A stretch of DNA of 64,000 bases, taken from NCBI RefSeq assembly GCF_900182915.1, contig NZ_FXUG01000001.1, forward strand, positions 682,001 to 746,000, given 5' to 3'. Each line of letters starts with the position of its first letter. Within the stretch, counting starts at the first letter, position 1. This DNA comes from Neorhodopirellula lusitana (lineage in GTDB: Bacteria > Planctomycetota > Planctomycetia > Pirellulales > Pirellulaceae). The translations under genes were made by a program, and so were the position numbers. Shown piece by piece: positions 50,692-58,831 of the stretch. Below the pieces are notes generated by a model. That model had not been told where the DNA came from. It did not search any database and worked only from the letters and a program-made list of their open reading frames with translations.

Positions 50692-50734
50692 GCGAGGCGA
50701 AACAACGGGTGTTGTTTCAAAAGCCAGACCTCGC
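50692..50734 (+). promoter_or_regulatory. Long hairpin in the fliW-csrA spacer
   Basis: GCGAGG (50692-50697) pairs with CCTCGC (50729-50734), and inside it GAAACAAC (50699-50706) pairs perfectly with GTTGTTTC (50711-50718) around a GGGT loop. It lies about 117 nt before the csrA start. It could end the fliW transcript (no U run) or structure the csrA leader. Confidence 0.45.
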
Positions 50735-50850
50735 ATGATCGTTGCGATGGAATGCAAATCACGGCACGGATTGCCGACCCGATAGCATCAAGATTCCAAC
50801 CAATTTGGTCCGATAGATCTTCCCTCCTGATATACGAAGCCGAGGACATC

Positions 50851-51075
50851 ATGCTAGTCCTATCTCGACACCGTGACGAAAGCATCATGATTGGTGATGA
50901 CGTGGTGGTGACCATAGTGGACATACGCGGAGACAAAGTACGTCTCGGCATTGAAGCGCCCCAGGCGATTCCGGTTCACCGCCAAGAAGTCTACGATGCG
51001 ATTCAGCGAGAAAATCGCCGCGCATCCCAAACCGGTGCGGGGGCTACGAAGGACGTTCGTCCACCCCGAGACTAA
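50851..51075 (+). CDS. csrA: Carbon storage regulator CsrA
   Basis: A 74-residue RNA-binding dimer that blocks translation at GGA-bearing leaders. The start MLVLSRHRDESIMIGDD, the VRLGIEAP strand and the HRQEVYDAI helix are canonical, and the RNA-contact R in VHRQEVY is kept. GAGGA lies just before the ATG and is itself a CsrA-type site, so autoregulation is plausible. FliW, its protein antagonist, is encoded upstream. The tail after residue 60 is polar and variable. Confidence 0.95.
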   Translation: MLVLSRHRDESIMIGDDVVVTIVDIRGDKVRLGIEAPQAIPVHRQEVYDAIQRENRRASQTGAGATKDVRPPRD

Positions 51076-51171
51076 GCGTGCACGCGTCGCTGAGTACGAA
51101 CGCATTGTTGAGTACATCGCTGGCGATTGTCGAACTAGCCCAAGGCTGACTGTTCGACTCGCGAGCGGTTG

Positions 51172-54100
51172 TTAGGAGCGATCGCGTAATTCAGGGTGAG
51201 GCAATCGGCCGTAGGCATGAGCTAGCATTTTCAGCGGGTGGATCGCGTCGTAATCTCCCCCGTGCTGCATTTGCAATTTGCATGCACTGCATTCCGTCGT
51301 TGGCGTTGCGTGAGTGGCTTTGCGAACGGCCGAGATCATCGGCCAGCCGATTCGCAGGCTGTTACGGTAGTTCTTCCGCTGCAGTCCCCACGTCCCCGCC
51401 ATCCCGCTGCATCCCTTGTTGAGTACCTCGACTTCCAGTTCGGGGACCAAGCCCATTAGCTTCGCGGCTGACATTTCATGGTCAAGCACGCGGCTGTGAC
51501 AGGGTTGGTGATACAGCATGCGATGCTTGATCGGCTCAAACTCCAGCGCCAACCGGTTTTCCCGATGCAGCGACCACAGGTATTCGCATGCCTCGTGGGA
51601 ATGCTTGGCCACTAAGTGAGCGTCCTCGCTATCGAGCAAGTTGGGGTACTCGTGCTGCAAGCACAGTGCCGCCGCGGGTTCGGTCGCCAGGACCGTGTAG
51701 CCTTGCCGAACTGCGTCAGCCAGGATCCGCACGTTGCGTTTCGCAACGCGCCGCGCTCCCTTCAGATCGCCAGCCGTGATGCGGGCCATCCCGCTAAGCG
51801 CTTGCCCCGAGGGAACGTAGAAGCCAATCCGGTTGTGCAACAGGATTTCGGCCAGCGCCCGCCCAATTTCGGGATCGTGATAGTTGGCAAAGTGGTCCAC
51901 AAAATAAACCACCTTCAGTCCGCCATGAGGTGACGCTTTGTGCCACCGCCGACGCGTTGCGTAGCGAACAAACGATTCGCTGGCCAATGGTGGCACCTGG
52001 CGCGCCGACGAGAATCCGAACAGCTTCTCGCCGAGCCACCGGACCATCCTGCGCCGCAACAGGAAGTTCGACAGCCACGCGACACGCGACGCAACAGCGG
52101 CGACCACGTCGATCCGCCCAATCAACCAATCCGATAGCGGCAGCCCATTGGTGGCGACGTATTGGGCCTTGATCTCACCTACCACTTTGGGAATATCGAC
52201 TTGTGCCGGGCACTCAACCCGACAGGAATGGCAATTGAAGCAGAGGTCCGCCACCGCTTTCGCACGCTCGCCCGTCAATTCGTCGACCGGCAATTCACCG
52301 CTCAATACGCCACGCAATAAGTTCGCTTTCGCGCGAGGCGATGCCTCTTCGGCGGCACTGATACGAAACATCGGGCATTGTCGCTCGTCCGGATTGTGCG
52401 ATCGGCATCGCGAGCAACCGTTGCATGCCCGAGTTGCTTTCGTGATCGGAGCACTGCCAGGCCACTGCTGGAGGACTTCGAGCTGGGGCATCGGTTCGTG
52501 TGGCAACAGCGAAGCCACTAGCCGCGTCGTTGGCTTCAAGTTTGGTTCCGGAGCCTCGGTCGGTAAAGTCGACTGGCTATCAAGGTTTTCGGAAGTGGCG
52601 GTTGTCGCGGCTGTTTTCGCCGAGCTAGCTGTTTTTGCCTCGCTTTCAGTTGGCGCTGGAAGGATTGGATTGGCGGGCGATGAGTCATCGGACCGTCGCA
52701 TCGGCAGCACGCTTCTTCCCGCCGCCACAATGTCGATCGTGTGGTGGATCGGCCTGAGGTTTTCATCCGGTTTCTGGAATATCGCACCGAACAGCTTGCC
52801 AGCATTGAAGCGATGTTGAGGATCGAACAATCGCTTGACCTGCCCCATGGCTGGCCACAACTCGCCAAATTGCAAAGGCATCAGGTACGAACGACTGAGA
52901 CCGGCGGCGTGTTCAACGCCTATTTGCCCGCCCTGTTTCCACACGACTTCAGCGATCGCTTCGCTAATCGGACGGATCTTTTGACGATCGGATATTTCGC
53001 CCAAGTCCAGCATCGGACGAATGTGCAACTGGCCATGACCCGCGTGCGCGAACACGGTTGCGGTCGTTTGAAAACTCTTTAACACATCTTGGACCGCAAC
53101 CAGCATTTGCGGCAACAATTCCGGGGGCGAATAAATGTCCTCCACAAACGGCAATGGCAACGCGTTCCCTCGAACTCGATATTGCCGCTGAATGACGCGT
53201 CGAAACAACGCCCAGTATAGGTCTCGTTCGTCGTTGCGAATCGTGTCTTGTGAAACGAATGCCGCGTCTGGACCGGTCGCCAAAGTTTGACGCATGATGC
53301 CCAGTCGATGGTATAGATCGCCGAGCGACTCACCTTGAATCTCGACCAGCATGCCAGCTTCCGCTTCGCGAGGAACCAGGTCAGCGAACCGTCGCTCGCT
53401 TTCACGGGCGATTTGCAGCATCCGGCGATCCATCACATCGCAAGCGATTGGGCCGTGGCTTAGGGCGGATACTGCCGAACGCATCGCTGAGTCCAGTCGA
53501 TGGAAGAATAACAGCACCACGCCGCGGTGCGCCGCAATGGTTTCCGTTCGCAGTGTTGTGTCGACCATCACACCCAGCGTGCCCTGCGTTCCGACAAAGA
53601 ACTTCGCTAAATCGACGGTCCCGTTTTCGCTGACAAAGTCGTCCAGCCGGTATCCGTTGCTGGCGGGCGAACGGAACGGTGACGATTCAAGTTGACTGCT
53701 GAATTGACTGCGGATCTCGGTCAGTCCGCGAGCGACCCGATTCAGGAATTCATGATCCTGGATGTTCGCATTGCCGTCCGAATGAATCATGTATTGGTCG
53801 GCCGGGTGTTGGCCGAGTTCCGCGAGACGCCCACTCGCGTTGACGATTCGCACCGATTCGATGGTGTCTCGAGCGGAACCGCTTCGCAAGTAGTGGCTGC
53901 CCGAGGCGTTCGTCGCGATGACACCCCCCATCGTTGTGATCGCGCGTGTGGCGGGGTCGGGGCCATACCAACGACCGTATTGAGCCAGCACGCGGTTCAC
54001 GCTGGCAAGCGTCGCGCCACTTTGCACGACGACTCGCGTGCCCTCATCTAGGACCGTCACGCGCCGCATGTGTGTCGACATGTCCAGGACAATTCCCGGG

Positions 54101-54351
54101 CCAAGTGATTCGCCAGCCACCCCGCTTCCGCTTCCGCGTGGATGAATCGTTAGGTCTTGGTCATTCGCATAGGACACCGTCGCCGCGACATCGGCAGGCG
54201 AACGAGGACGCACCACCGCCAACGGGCGAATTTGGTAGATACTGGCGTCGGACGCGTACAGCTGCAACGAAGTATTGTCGCAAAGCACCTCTCCGTCGAC
54301 TAAGCCGCGGAGGTCATCGTGCAATCGTTGCCGGTCTAGATCAGTTCGCAT
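51172..54351 (-). CDS. FAD-linked oxidase with Fe-S and CCG domains (D-lactate/glycolate dehydrogenase type)
   Basis: A 1059-residue fusion. The N-terminal half is GlcD-like: FAD_binding_4 with HPRGSGSGVAGESLGPG (about 95-110) and a FAD-oxidase C domain (about 250-530). A linker of low complexity (about 560-620) leads to two 4Fe-4S motifs (CNGCSRC at about 637 and CFNCHSCRVECP at about 700) and CCG repeats (YHQPCHSR at about 947 and GCSGMAG). Such fusions oxidise 2-hydroxyacids such as D-lactate or glycolate and pass electrons to the respiratory chain. The substrate is not resolved by sequence. Confidence 0.92.
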   Translation of the reverse strand: MRTDLDRQRLHDDLRGLVDGEVLCDNTSLQLYASDASIYQIRPLAVVRPRSPADVAATVSYANDQDLTIHPRGSGSGVAGESLGPGIVLDMSTHMRRVTVLDEGTRVVVQSGATLASVNRVLAQYGRWYGPDPATRAITTMGGVIATNASGSHYLRSGSARDTIESVRIVNASGRLAELGQHPADQYMIHSDGNANIQDHEFLNRVARGLTEIRSQFSSQLESSPFRSPASNGYRLDDFVSENGTVDLAKFFVGTQGTLGVMVDTTLRTETIAAHRGVVLLFFHRLDSAMRSAVSALSHGPIACDVMDRRMLQIARESERRFADLVPREAEAGMLVEIQGESLGDLYHRLGIMRQTLATGPDAAFVSQDTIRNDERDLYWALFRRVIQRQYRVRGNALPLPFVEDIYSPPELLPQMLVAVQDVLKSFQTTATVFAHAGHGQLHIRPMLDLGEISDRQKIRPISEAIAEVVWKQGGQIGVEHAAGLSRSYLMPLQFGELWPAMGQVKRLFDPQHRFNAGKLFGAIFQKPDENLRPIHHTIDIVAAGRSVLPMRRSDDSSPANPILPAPTESEAKTASSAKTAATTATSENLDSQSTLPTEAPEPNLKPTTRLVASLLPHEPMPQLEVLQQWPGSAPITKATRACNGCSRCRSHNPDERQCPMFRISAAEEASPRAKANLLRGVLSGELPVDELTGERAKAVADLCFNCHSCRVECPAQVDIPKVVGEIKAQYVATNGLPLSDWLIGRIDVVAAVASRVAWLSNFLLRRRMVRWLGEKLFGFSSARQVPPLASESFVRYATRRRWHKASPHGGLKVVYFVDHFANYHDPEIGRALAEILLHNRIGFYVPSGQALSGMARITAGDLKGARRVAKRNVRILADAVRQGYTVLATEPAAALCLQHEYPNLLDSEDAHLVAKHSHEACEYLWSLHRENRLALEFEPIKHRMLYHQPCHSRVLDHEMSAAKLMGLVPELEVEVLNKGCSGMAGTWGLQRKNYRNSLRIGWPMISAVRKATHATPTTECSACKLQMQHGGDYDAIHPLKMLAHAYGRLPHPELRDRS

Positions 54352-54501
54352 CTAAGCCATTACGACTCAGATAGCTACCTTCCGTCAAGACCGGGCGTAC
54401 GCTGAACCGCGACAATTGGTGTTTATGCTCGTAAATCCACCAACCCCCAATTCACCTGTTCCGGCCGATCCCGGTCCATGCTGGAGAACCGATCCACGGG
54501 A

Positions 54502-56358
54502 TTAAGCGTCCGGGTGGAATAGCTTCAAGCTGGGGGCTTTGCCGTTGGAATGTGAGAGCGGCTTGACTTCGGTCGACGGAATCCCGCTCATCACTTCTTT
54601 CAGGCGAGCCAGGTCACCGCGTTGTGATTGTGGCGAAGTCCGATCTACCGCACCGACAACGACAACAGTGTCGTGGGCTCCGGCCCCTTGCACTGCCCAC
54701 TGAATTGCTCGTTCTTGGTCGGCAACCAATCGCATCGCCGCACAGTCTTCCACTCCGTCCAGCACGCCATGGCTGAGCGACAGGAATTGTTCCTTGGATG
54801 ACGGATGGCAGGTCAAGACGCAGTGATCAGGCATCGTTTCAAGCAAACGTCCGTATAGCATCAAGGTTTCTGCACTGTCGCAACGATCAACGGCCAGCAC
54901 GCACCAAAGCTTGGGCGTTCGCTGGTTTTGTTGCTGCAATCCCTTTTTCGTGAATGACAAAATGGGTGCCGCATCTTCGCTTCGTTGTCCAGCGAGCTCC
55001 CGAATCGAACGCAAGAGGAATGCCAAGCGTTCCGGCGTTCCGGCAACATCCAGAATCATTTCAGGTTGTTGTTGGGCGGTGTCCCAATCCGGATTGGAAA
55101 TTCGTTCGCATCGCCCCGGTACTTCGCGAAGTTGACTCAGGGATTCTGCAATCTGAACAAGCGGGTTGTGTGTGATCACGCCCACGGCCGCGGCTGCGGC
55201 CAGTGAAGTTGGGAACAGACCCTGCCCGAGCATCGATTCCAGCAATGCCGAATTCATCTCGTGCGAGATCATGGCGGTTAAGCAGCCATCTTCATTGCGA
55301 ACCGTTTGCAGTGAAAGGTCGGCCGCTGAGTCGACATCGTATGTAAATACATTCAGGCCTGACTCTTGTACGGCCCGGTTGACCGCTTCGTCGCTGGCTG
55401 GGATTACCAAAACGCCTTCGCGAGAAACACGTTCGATGGCGGTCTCCAGCGAGGTGGGACCAAAGTCATTGCGTCGTTCGGAACGACCGACCACCACGAG
55501 AATGTCGAACTGGACCGAATCGTAACCGCCACTTCGCAGTGCTTGATCATTCAGTTCAATGATCGATACGGCGGCACCGGAATCGGCGGCTTCGGAGAGT
55601 CGCACTAAAAGCTCGGCACCACTTGGGTAAGCATCCGCGGAGACTTCAGTGCCGATGCCATCGCTGTGCGCCAGGTCGGTTTCGTAGGCAACTCGGCAAG
55701 GCGATTCACGTAAAACGGTGGCCATGCACAACGCGGTCGTGGATTTTCCGCTATCGCCAACGATGCCAACGGTGATCAATCGTTGGTCAGGTCGAGCGCC
55801 GGTTTCGTCGGCAAGTTGGTTCGCTGTGATTTCCGCCAGGGCGCGATCGGTATCGCTGACAATGCACTGAGGTAGCGGTGCTGGCAAGATTTGCTCGGTC
55901 AGTACACCAGCTGCTCCGCGGGCAAGGGCTTGGGAAATCAACTCGTCGGGGCAATCAACGCCTAGGCGGTAAACCACTAATTGTCCGGGAGTGCAATTCT
56001 CGGCCGATTCCGCGATCGATGAAAAGACGATGTTTTCACCGCTGAAGAAACGTGCTTTGGGAAGCAGATCCTTTAGCGAGCATTCATCGGAGGTTGTGTC
56101 TGTTTCGGCCGCGTCAGCCAAATTGGAGGCTGTGTTGGTTGCGTCGACTGGAACGTGAGGAATGACGTTCGGTGGAACTTCGACAGTTTCGGCATCGATG
56201 TCAGCAGGCGAAACGCCTTCAGACGACCAAACACTGGCACCATCGGAAATCGTTGACAACGAAGGGTGGCGAGTTCGTCGCGATTTTGCGAGGCAAAATG
56301 CCTCAGCGAAAAACTTCGAACTCGAAAACTCAACCGACCGATTGATGGGGTGGTGCAT
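54502..56358 (-). CDS. Divergent Mur-ligase-like protein (MurE relative)
   Basis: A 618-residue protein with the three-part layout of a Mur ligase. An N-terminal UDP-sugar-domain-like region (about 95-190; RGAAGVLTEQ, VSDTDRALAEI) resembles MurE, followed by a P-loop, GIVGDSGKSTTALC (about 197-210), and a C-terminal Rossmann-like domain (about 430-610; VLAVDRCDSAETL, VVVVGAVDRT). The P-loop is GDSGKST in place of the usual GTNGKT, and I cannot find the DNPR-type motif of MurE or the usual carbamylated-lysine block. It may be a different amide ligase or a non-catalytic relative. AAGGAGG lies 7 nt before the ATG. It stands alone, away from a cell-wall cluster. Confidence 0.78.
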   Translation of the reverse strand: MHHPINRSVEFSSSKFFAEAFCLAKSRRTRHPSLSTISDGASVWSSEGVSPADIDAETVEVPPNVIPHVPVDATNTASNLADAAETDTTSDECSLKDLLPKARFFSGENIVFSSIAESAENCTPGQLVVYRLGVDCPDELISQALARGAAGVLTEQILPAPLPQCIVSDTDRALAEITANQLADETGARPDQRLITVGIVGDSGKSTTALCMATVLRESPCRVAYETDLAHSDGIGTEVSADAYPSGAELLVRLSEAADSGAAVSIIELNDQALRSGGYDSVQFDILVVVGRSERRNDFGPTSLETAIERVSREGVLVIPASDEAVNRAVQESGLNVFTYDVDSAADLSLQTVRNEDGCLTAMISHEMNSALLESMLGQGLFPTSLAAAAAVGVITHNPLVQIAESLSQLREVPGRCERISNPDWDTAQQQPEMILDVAGTPERLAFLLRSIRELAGQRSEDAAPILSFTKKGLQQQNQRTPKLWCVLAVDRCDSAETLMLYGRLLETMPDHCVLTCHPSSKEQFLSLSHGVLDGVEDCAAMRLVADQERAIQWAVQGAGAHDTVVVVGAVDRTSPQSQRGDLARLKEVMSGIPSTEVKPLSHSNGKAPSLKLFHPDA

Positions 56359-56659
56359 CTCGTCGCCTCCTTGCTGACGAAAACTGGAAATTGCTTAACC
56401 CTCCCCACACGTCACTGGGACACAATCTTGTGGCCCAATTGGGGCAATGGCTATGCGTTCACGGAAAATCCTTTCCCGTGGCAAAAACGCTCTCGCGAAT
56501 TCGATGAACGAATTGTTCCCATATCAGCAAACGCGTCAAGGTCGAAAAGCCACGGATCTTTCAATCCGGAAAGACTTCACGCTCTCCAGCACTACGTTGG
56601 CACCCTAATTCAGCTATAATCTCAGAGTGACTCAACAACTCCACGGCAGGAACCATCCG
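56359..56659 (+). other. Divergent intergenic region with a promoter-like TATAAT
   Basis: 301 nt between the divergent Mur-like and hemerythrin-like genes. A perfect TATAAT at 56615-56620 lies 39 nt before the hemerythrin-like start, but there is no TTGACA-like box at 17 nt. TTGGCAC at 56597 resembles a sigma-54 -24 element with a poor -12. The Mur-like gene's ribosome site is at the left edge. Confidence 0.45.
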
Positions 56660-57169
56660 ATGTCTAGTTCAGCCTCAAACACGGCTCGATTGACTGTCAA
56701 CGCAGCCTTCTTGAAGGATATCAAGGACGATAACCGCGACTTAAAGATTTTGATCGATCGGCTACGTCTGTTAACCAACCCGCGAGAAGCCGCGGCCAAC
56801 CATTGGGCTGAATTGATCGAGTTGTTTGCCGATCTTCGTGATCAACTCGCCCTGCACTTCGGTCTGGAAGAAGCGTACGGATATTTGGATTTGTCGATTG
56901 AATCCGACGCTCATCTTTCCGTGTGTGCGGAAACACTGCGTTCGGAGCATGCGGTTTTGTTCGAAGATGCGAGACACCTAGCCGAGGCCGCTGCGGACGC
57001 CTGTACTGGTGACCCACCGATCGAAGGTGTGACCCCAGAAGTCACCACGGCACAAGAAAAAGTGCTGGTTCGCCTGGATGGCTTCATGCATCGCTTCAAT
57101 GAGCACGAGGAAGCGGAACTGAAGCTGATCTTGGACGCCTTGGACGAAGATATTGGCGTGGGCGATTGA
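56660..57169 (+). CDS. Hemerythrin-like HHE domain protein
   Basis: A 169-residue helical protein resembling hemerythrin/HHE cation-binding proteins: LALHFGLEEAYGYL (HxxxE), SEHAVLFEDARHL and FNEHEEAELKLIL supply three of the histidine/glutamate blocks expected of a di-iron bundle. The first helix reads DDNRDLKIL, so the usual first histidine appears to be asparagine. CAGGAA is 7 nt before ATG 56660, preferred over 56627. Roles in the family include oxygen or NO sensing and iron handling. No partner gene is evident. Confidence 0.75.
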   Translation: MSSSASNTARLTVNAAFLKDIKDDNRDLKILIDRLRLLTNPREAAANHWAELIELFADLRDQLALHFGLEEAYGYLDLSIESDAHLSVCAETLRSEHAVLFEDARHLAEAAADACTGDPPIEGVTPEVTTAQEKVLVRLDGFMHRFNEHEEAELKLILDALDEDIGVGD

Positions 57170-57583
57170 TTCGGTGAAACGCTACGTGAAACTCGCCTGT
57201 GGACGGCTACACGAGTTTCACGAGTGAAAATCACGCCCCAGACGCCCCCCAGTCGCCCGCTCTACCGATCTCCTGCTGACGCTTCTCTATGTTACGAGCC
57301 GGGCCAGCGAGCGCTGTCAGAATCAAGTCTCCACTTCCATCCTGAAATGGTTTTGCGGGCGACGACGTGAAGCCTAGCTCGGGGGGCATCAACGGTATTG
57401 AGTTGGTCAATGCATCGCTTCGCTTCAAACGCAGTGACTGCGTCGTCCCCGCTTACGTCCAAACGTTTTGCAGGGTTGGCCATAGGCGTCGCGTTGAAAG
57501 CTTAAAACGCAAACGGACTTAACCGTTCGTCTGGTGCAATCGCAACTCGTTTCAGGGTTATCGTGCAACGATCAGACACGAAG
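57170..57583. other. Convergent intergenic region, possible frameshifted small gene
   Basis: 414 nt between convergent genes. Minus-strand frames at 57483-57292 and 57428-57231 overlap; the first reads protein-like at its start (NPAKRLDVSGDDAV) and the second at its end (DLILTALAGPARNIEKRQQE), as if one gene had been split by a frameshift. There is no ribosome site and I do not claim a gene. Confidence 0.3.
57185..57222. terminator. Hairpin after the hemerythrin-like gene
   Basis: CGTGAAACTCG (57185-57195) pairs perfectly with CGAGTTTCACG (57212-57222) around a 16-nt loop, 15 nt after the hemerythrin-like stop. No U tract lies on either side. A likely 3'-end structure. Confidence 0.5.
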
Positions 57584-58831
57584 CTATCGTCCACTTTCTG
57601 CCTCGGACAGCCGAAAGACTTCGACCAACTGCCCGATCGGGGCCCCGATCGCGGCAAAGTGAATTCCATCGGGCGAGAAGGCGACATGATGGACGTAACC
57701 GCCATCGCCCATTTGGAACTTCTTGACCGGCATTCCCGTTTCGACATTCCAAAGTTTGACGTTTTCTCTTCCACCGCTGATCAGACGTTTTCCGTTGGGT
57801 GAAAACTCCGCCGACCAGATAGATTCGTTCCCTTCCATTACTGTTGGTTTGGATTCTGATCTGGTATGAAAGGAATGGATGTCGTATGTCCGGCCGGTCG
57901 CGATTGAGCTTCCATCCGCTGTAATTTTGGCGAATTGCCCGCTTCCGCGGGACAACTCCATATGTTGGATGATCTTTTGACTCGCGACATCGATGACCGC
58001 TCCGATGCGACCATCCGTGATCATAACCTGGCCGCCATGTCGACTGAATCGAATGTCGCCACCTGACGTGAAATGAAAGTCATCGAATCCAGCGAGTACT
58101 TCACCAGATTCAACGTCCCACAGACAGGCGGCGTTGGGATAGTGGATGGTCATGGCGTGCTGGTTGTCCGGTGACACTGCGATCGCTTTCACCTCGCCTT
58201 TGTGAATCGTAAACTCATTCTCGGCCTCCAGCTTTCCCTTGCCATCGTGTTTCCAAGTCAAAACGATGCCTTCGCGTGCGCCAGCGAATAGTCGTTTACC
58301 GTCCGGTGAAAATGCCAGCGTCGATCGACTTCCGCTGCCGATTTTGTATGCCGTTTGCCGCGACGCATTGATGTCCATCACCGTGATGTTGTCGTTCCCT
58401 AACGTAAACAGGTAAGCACCGTCGTTGGAAAACTCCAAGCCTTTGTAGCCCCAACTGCCAGATCGGAACTGGCGAATCGATCCGGACGCGTCAGGGGAAT
58501 CGACCTGGACAATTGCCATCTTGGCGGTAGGCGACCTCGACGTGGTTGGTTTCAGTGTGCTTGGAAGGAACGGTTTGACTTGCGCCTCGTACCTCGGCAT
58601 CGACGAGATGAACGCGAGATCTTTATTGCTCAAGAGCTTCAGGGGAACCTTGCGGATCTGCCCATCGGGCTTTTCGAGGTAGGCTTTGCCGTCACGGACG
58701 GTCACCAATTCCGCTTCGACTTTATAAGCCCCCGTTTGGTCGACCCACTCTCGCGCGATCGCGAAAGGCGAAACGCAGATTAGAAAGAGGCAGGCCAACG
58801 AGAGCGAGCGAATTTTTAGGTTGGCGTTCAT
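57584..58831 (-). CDS. SHD1 domain plus WD40-repeat secreted protein
   Basis: A 415-residue exported protein. A signal peptide (about 7-26) is followed by an SHD1-type domain (REWVDQTGAYKVEAEL through LLSNKDLAF, about 27-78), a module frequent in planctomycete secreted proteins, then a Ser/Thr/Pro linker and WD40-like beta-propeller repeats (about 120-410; LAFSPDGKRLFAG, IAVSPDNQHAM, AEFSPNGKRLISG, VAFSPDGIHFAA). It overlaps the HtrA-like protease gene by 4 nt (ATGA), so the two are translated together. A scaffold or substrate adaptor for that protease is a reasonable guess. Confidence 0.85.
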   Translation of the reverse strand: MNANLKIRSLSLACLFLICVSPFAIAREWVDQTGAYKVEAELVTVRDGKAYLEKPDGQIRKVPLKLLSNKDLAFISSMPRYEAQVKPFLPSTLKPTTSRSPTAKMAIVQVDSPDASGSIRQFRSGSWGYKGLEFSNDGAYLFTLGNDNITVMDINASRQTAYKIGSGSRSTLAFSPDGKRLFAGAREGIVLTWKHDGKGKLEAENEFTIHKGEVKAIAVSPDNQHAMTIHYPNAACLWDVESGEVLAGFDDFHFTSGGDIRFSRHGGQVMITDGRIGAVIDVASQKIIQHMELSRGSGQFAKITADGSSIATGRTYDIHSFHTRSESKPTVMEGNESIWSAEFSPNGKRLISGGRENVKLWNVETGMPVKKFQMGDGGYVHHVAFSPDGIHFAAIGAPIGQLVEVFRLSEAESGR

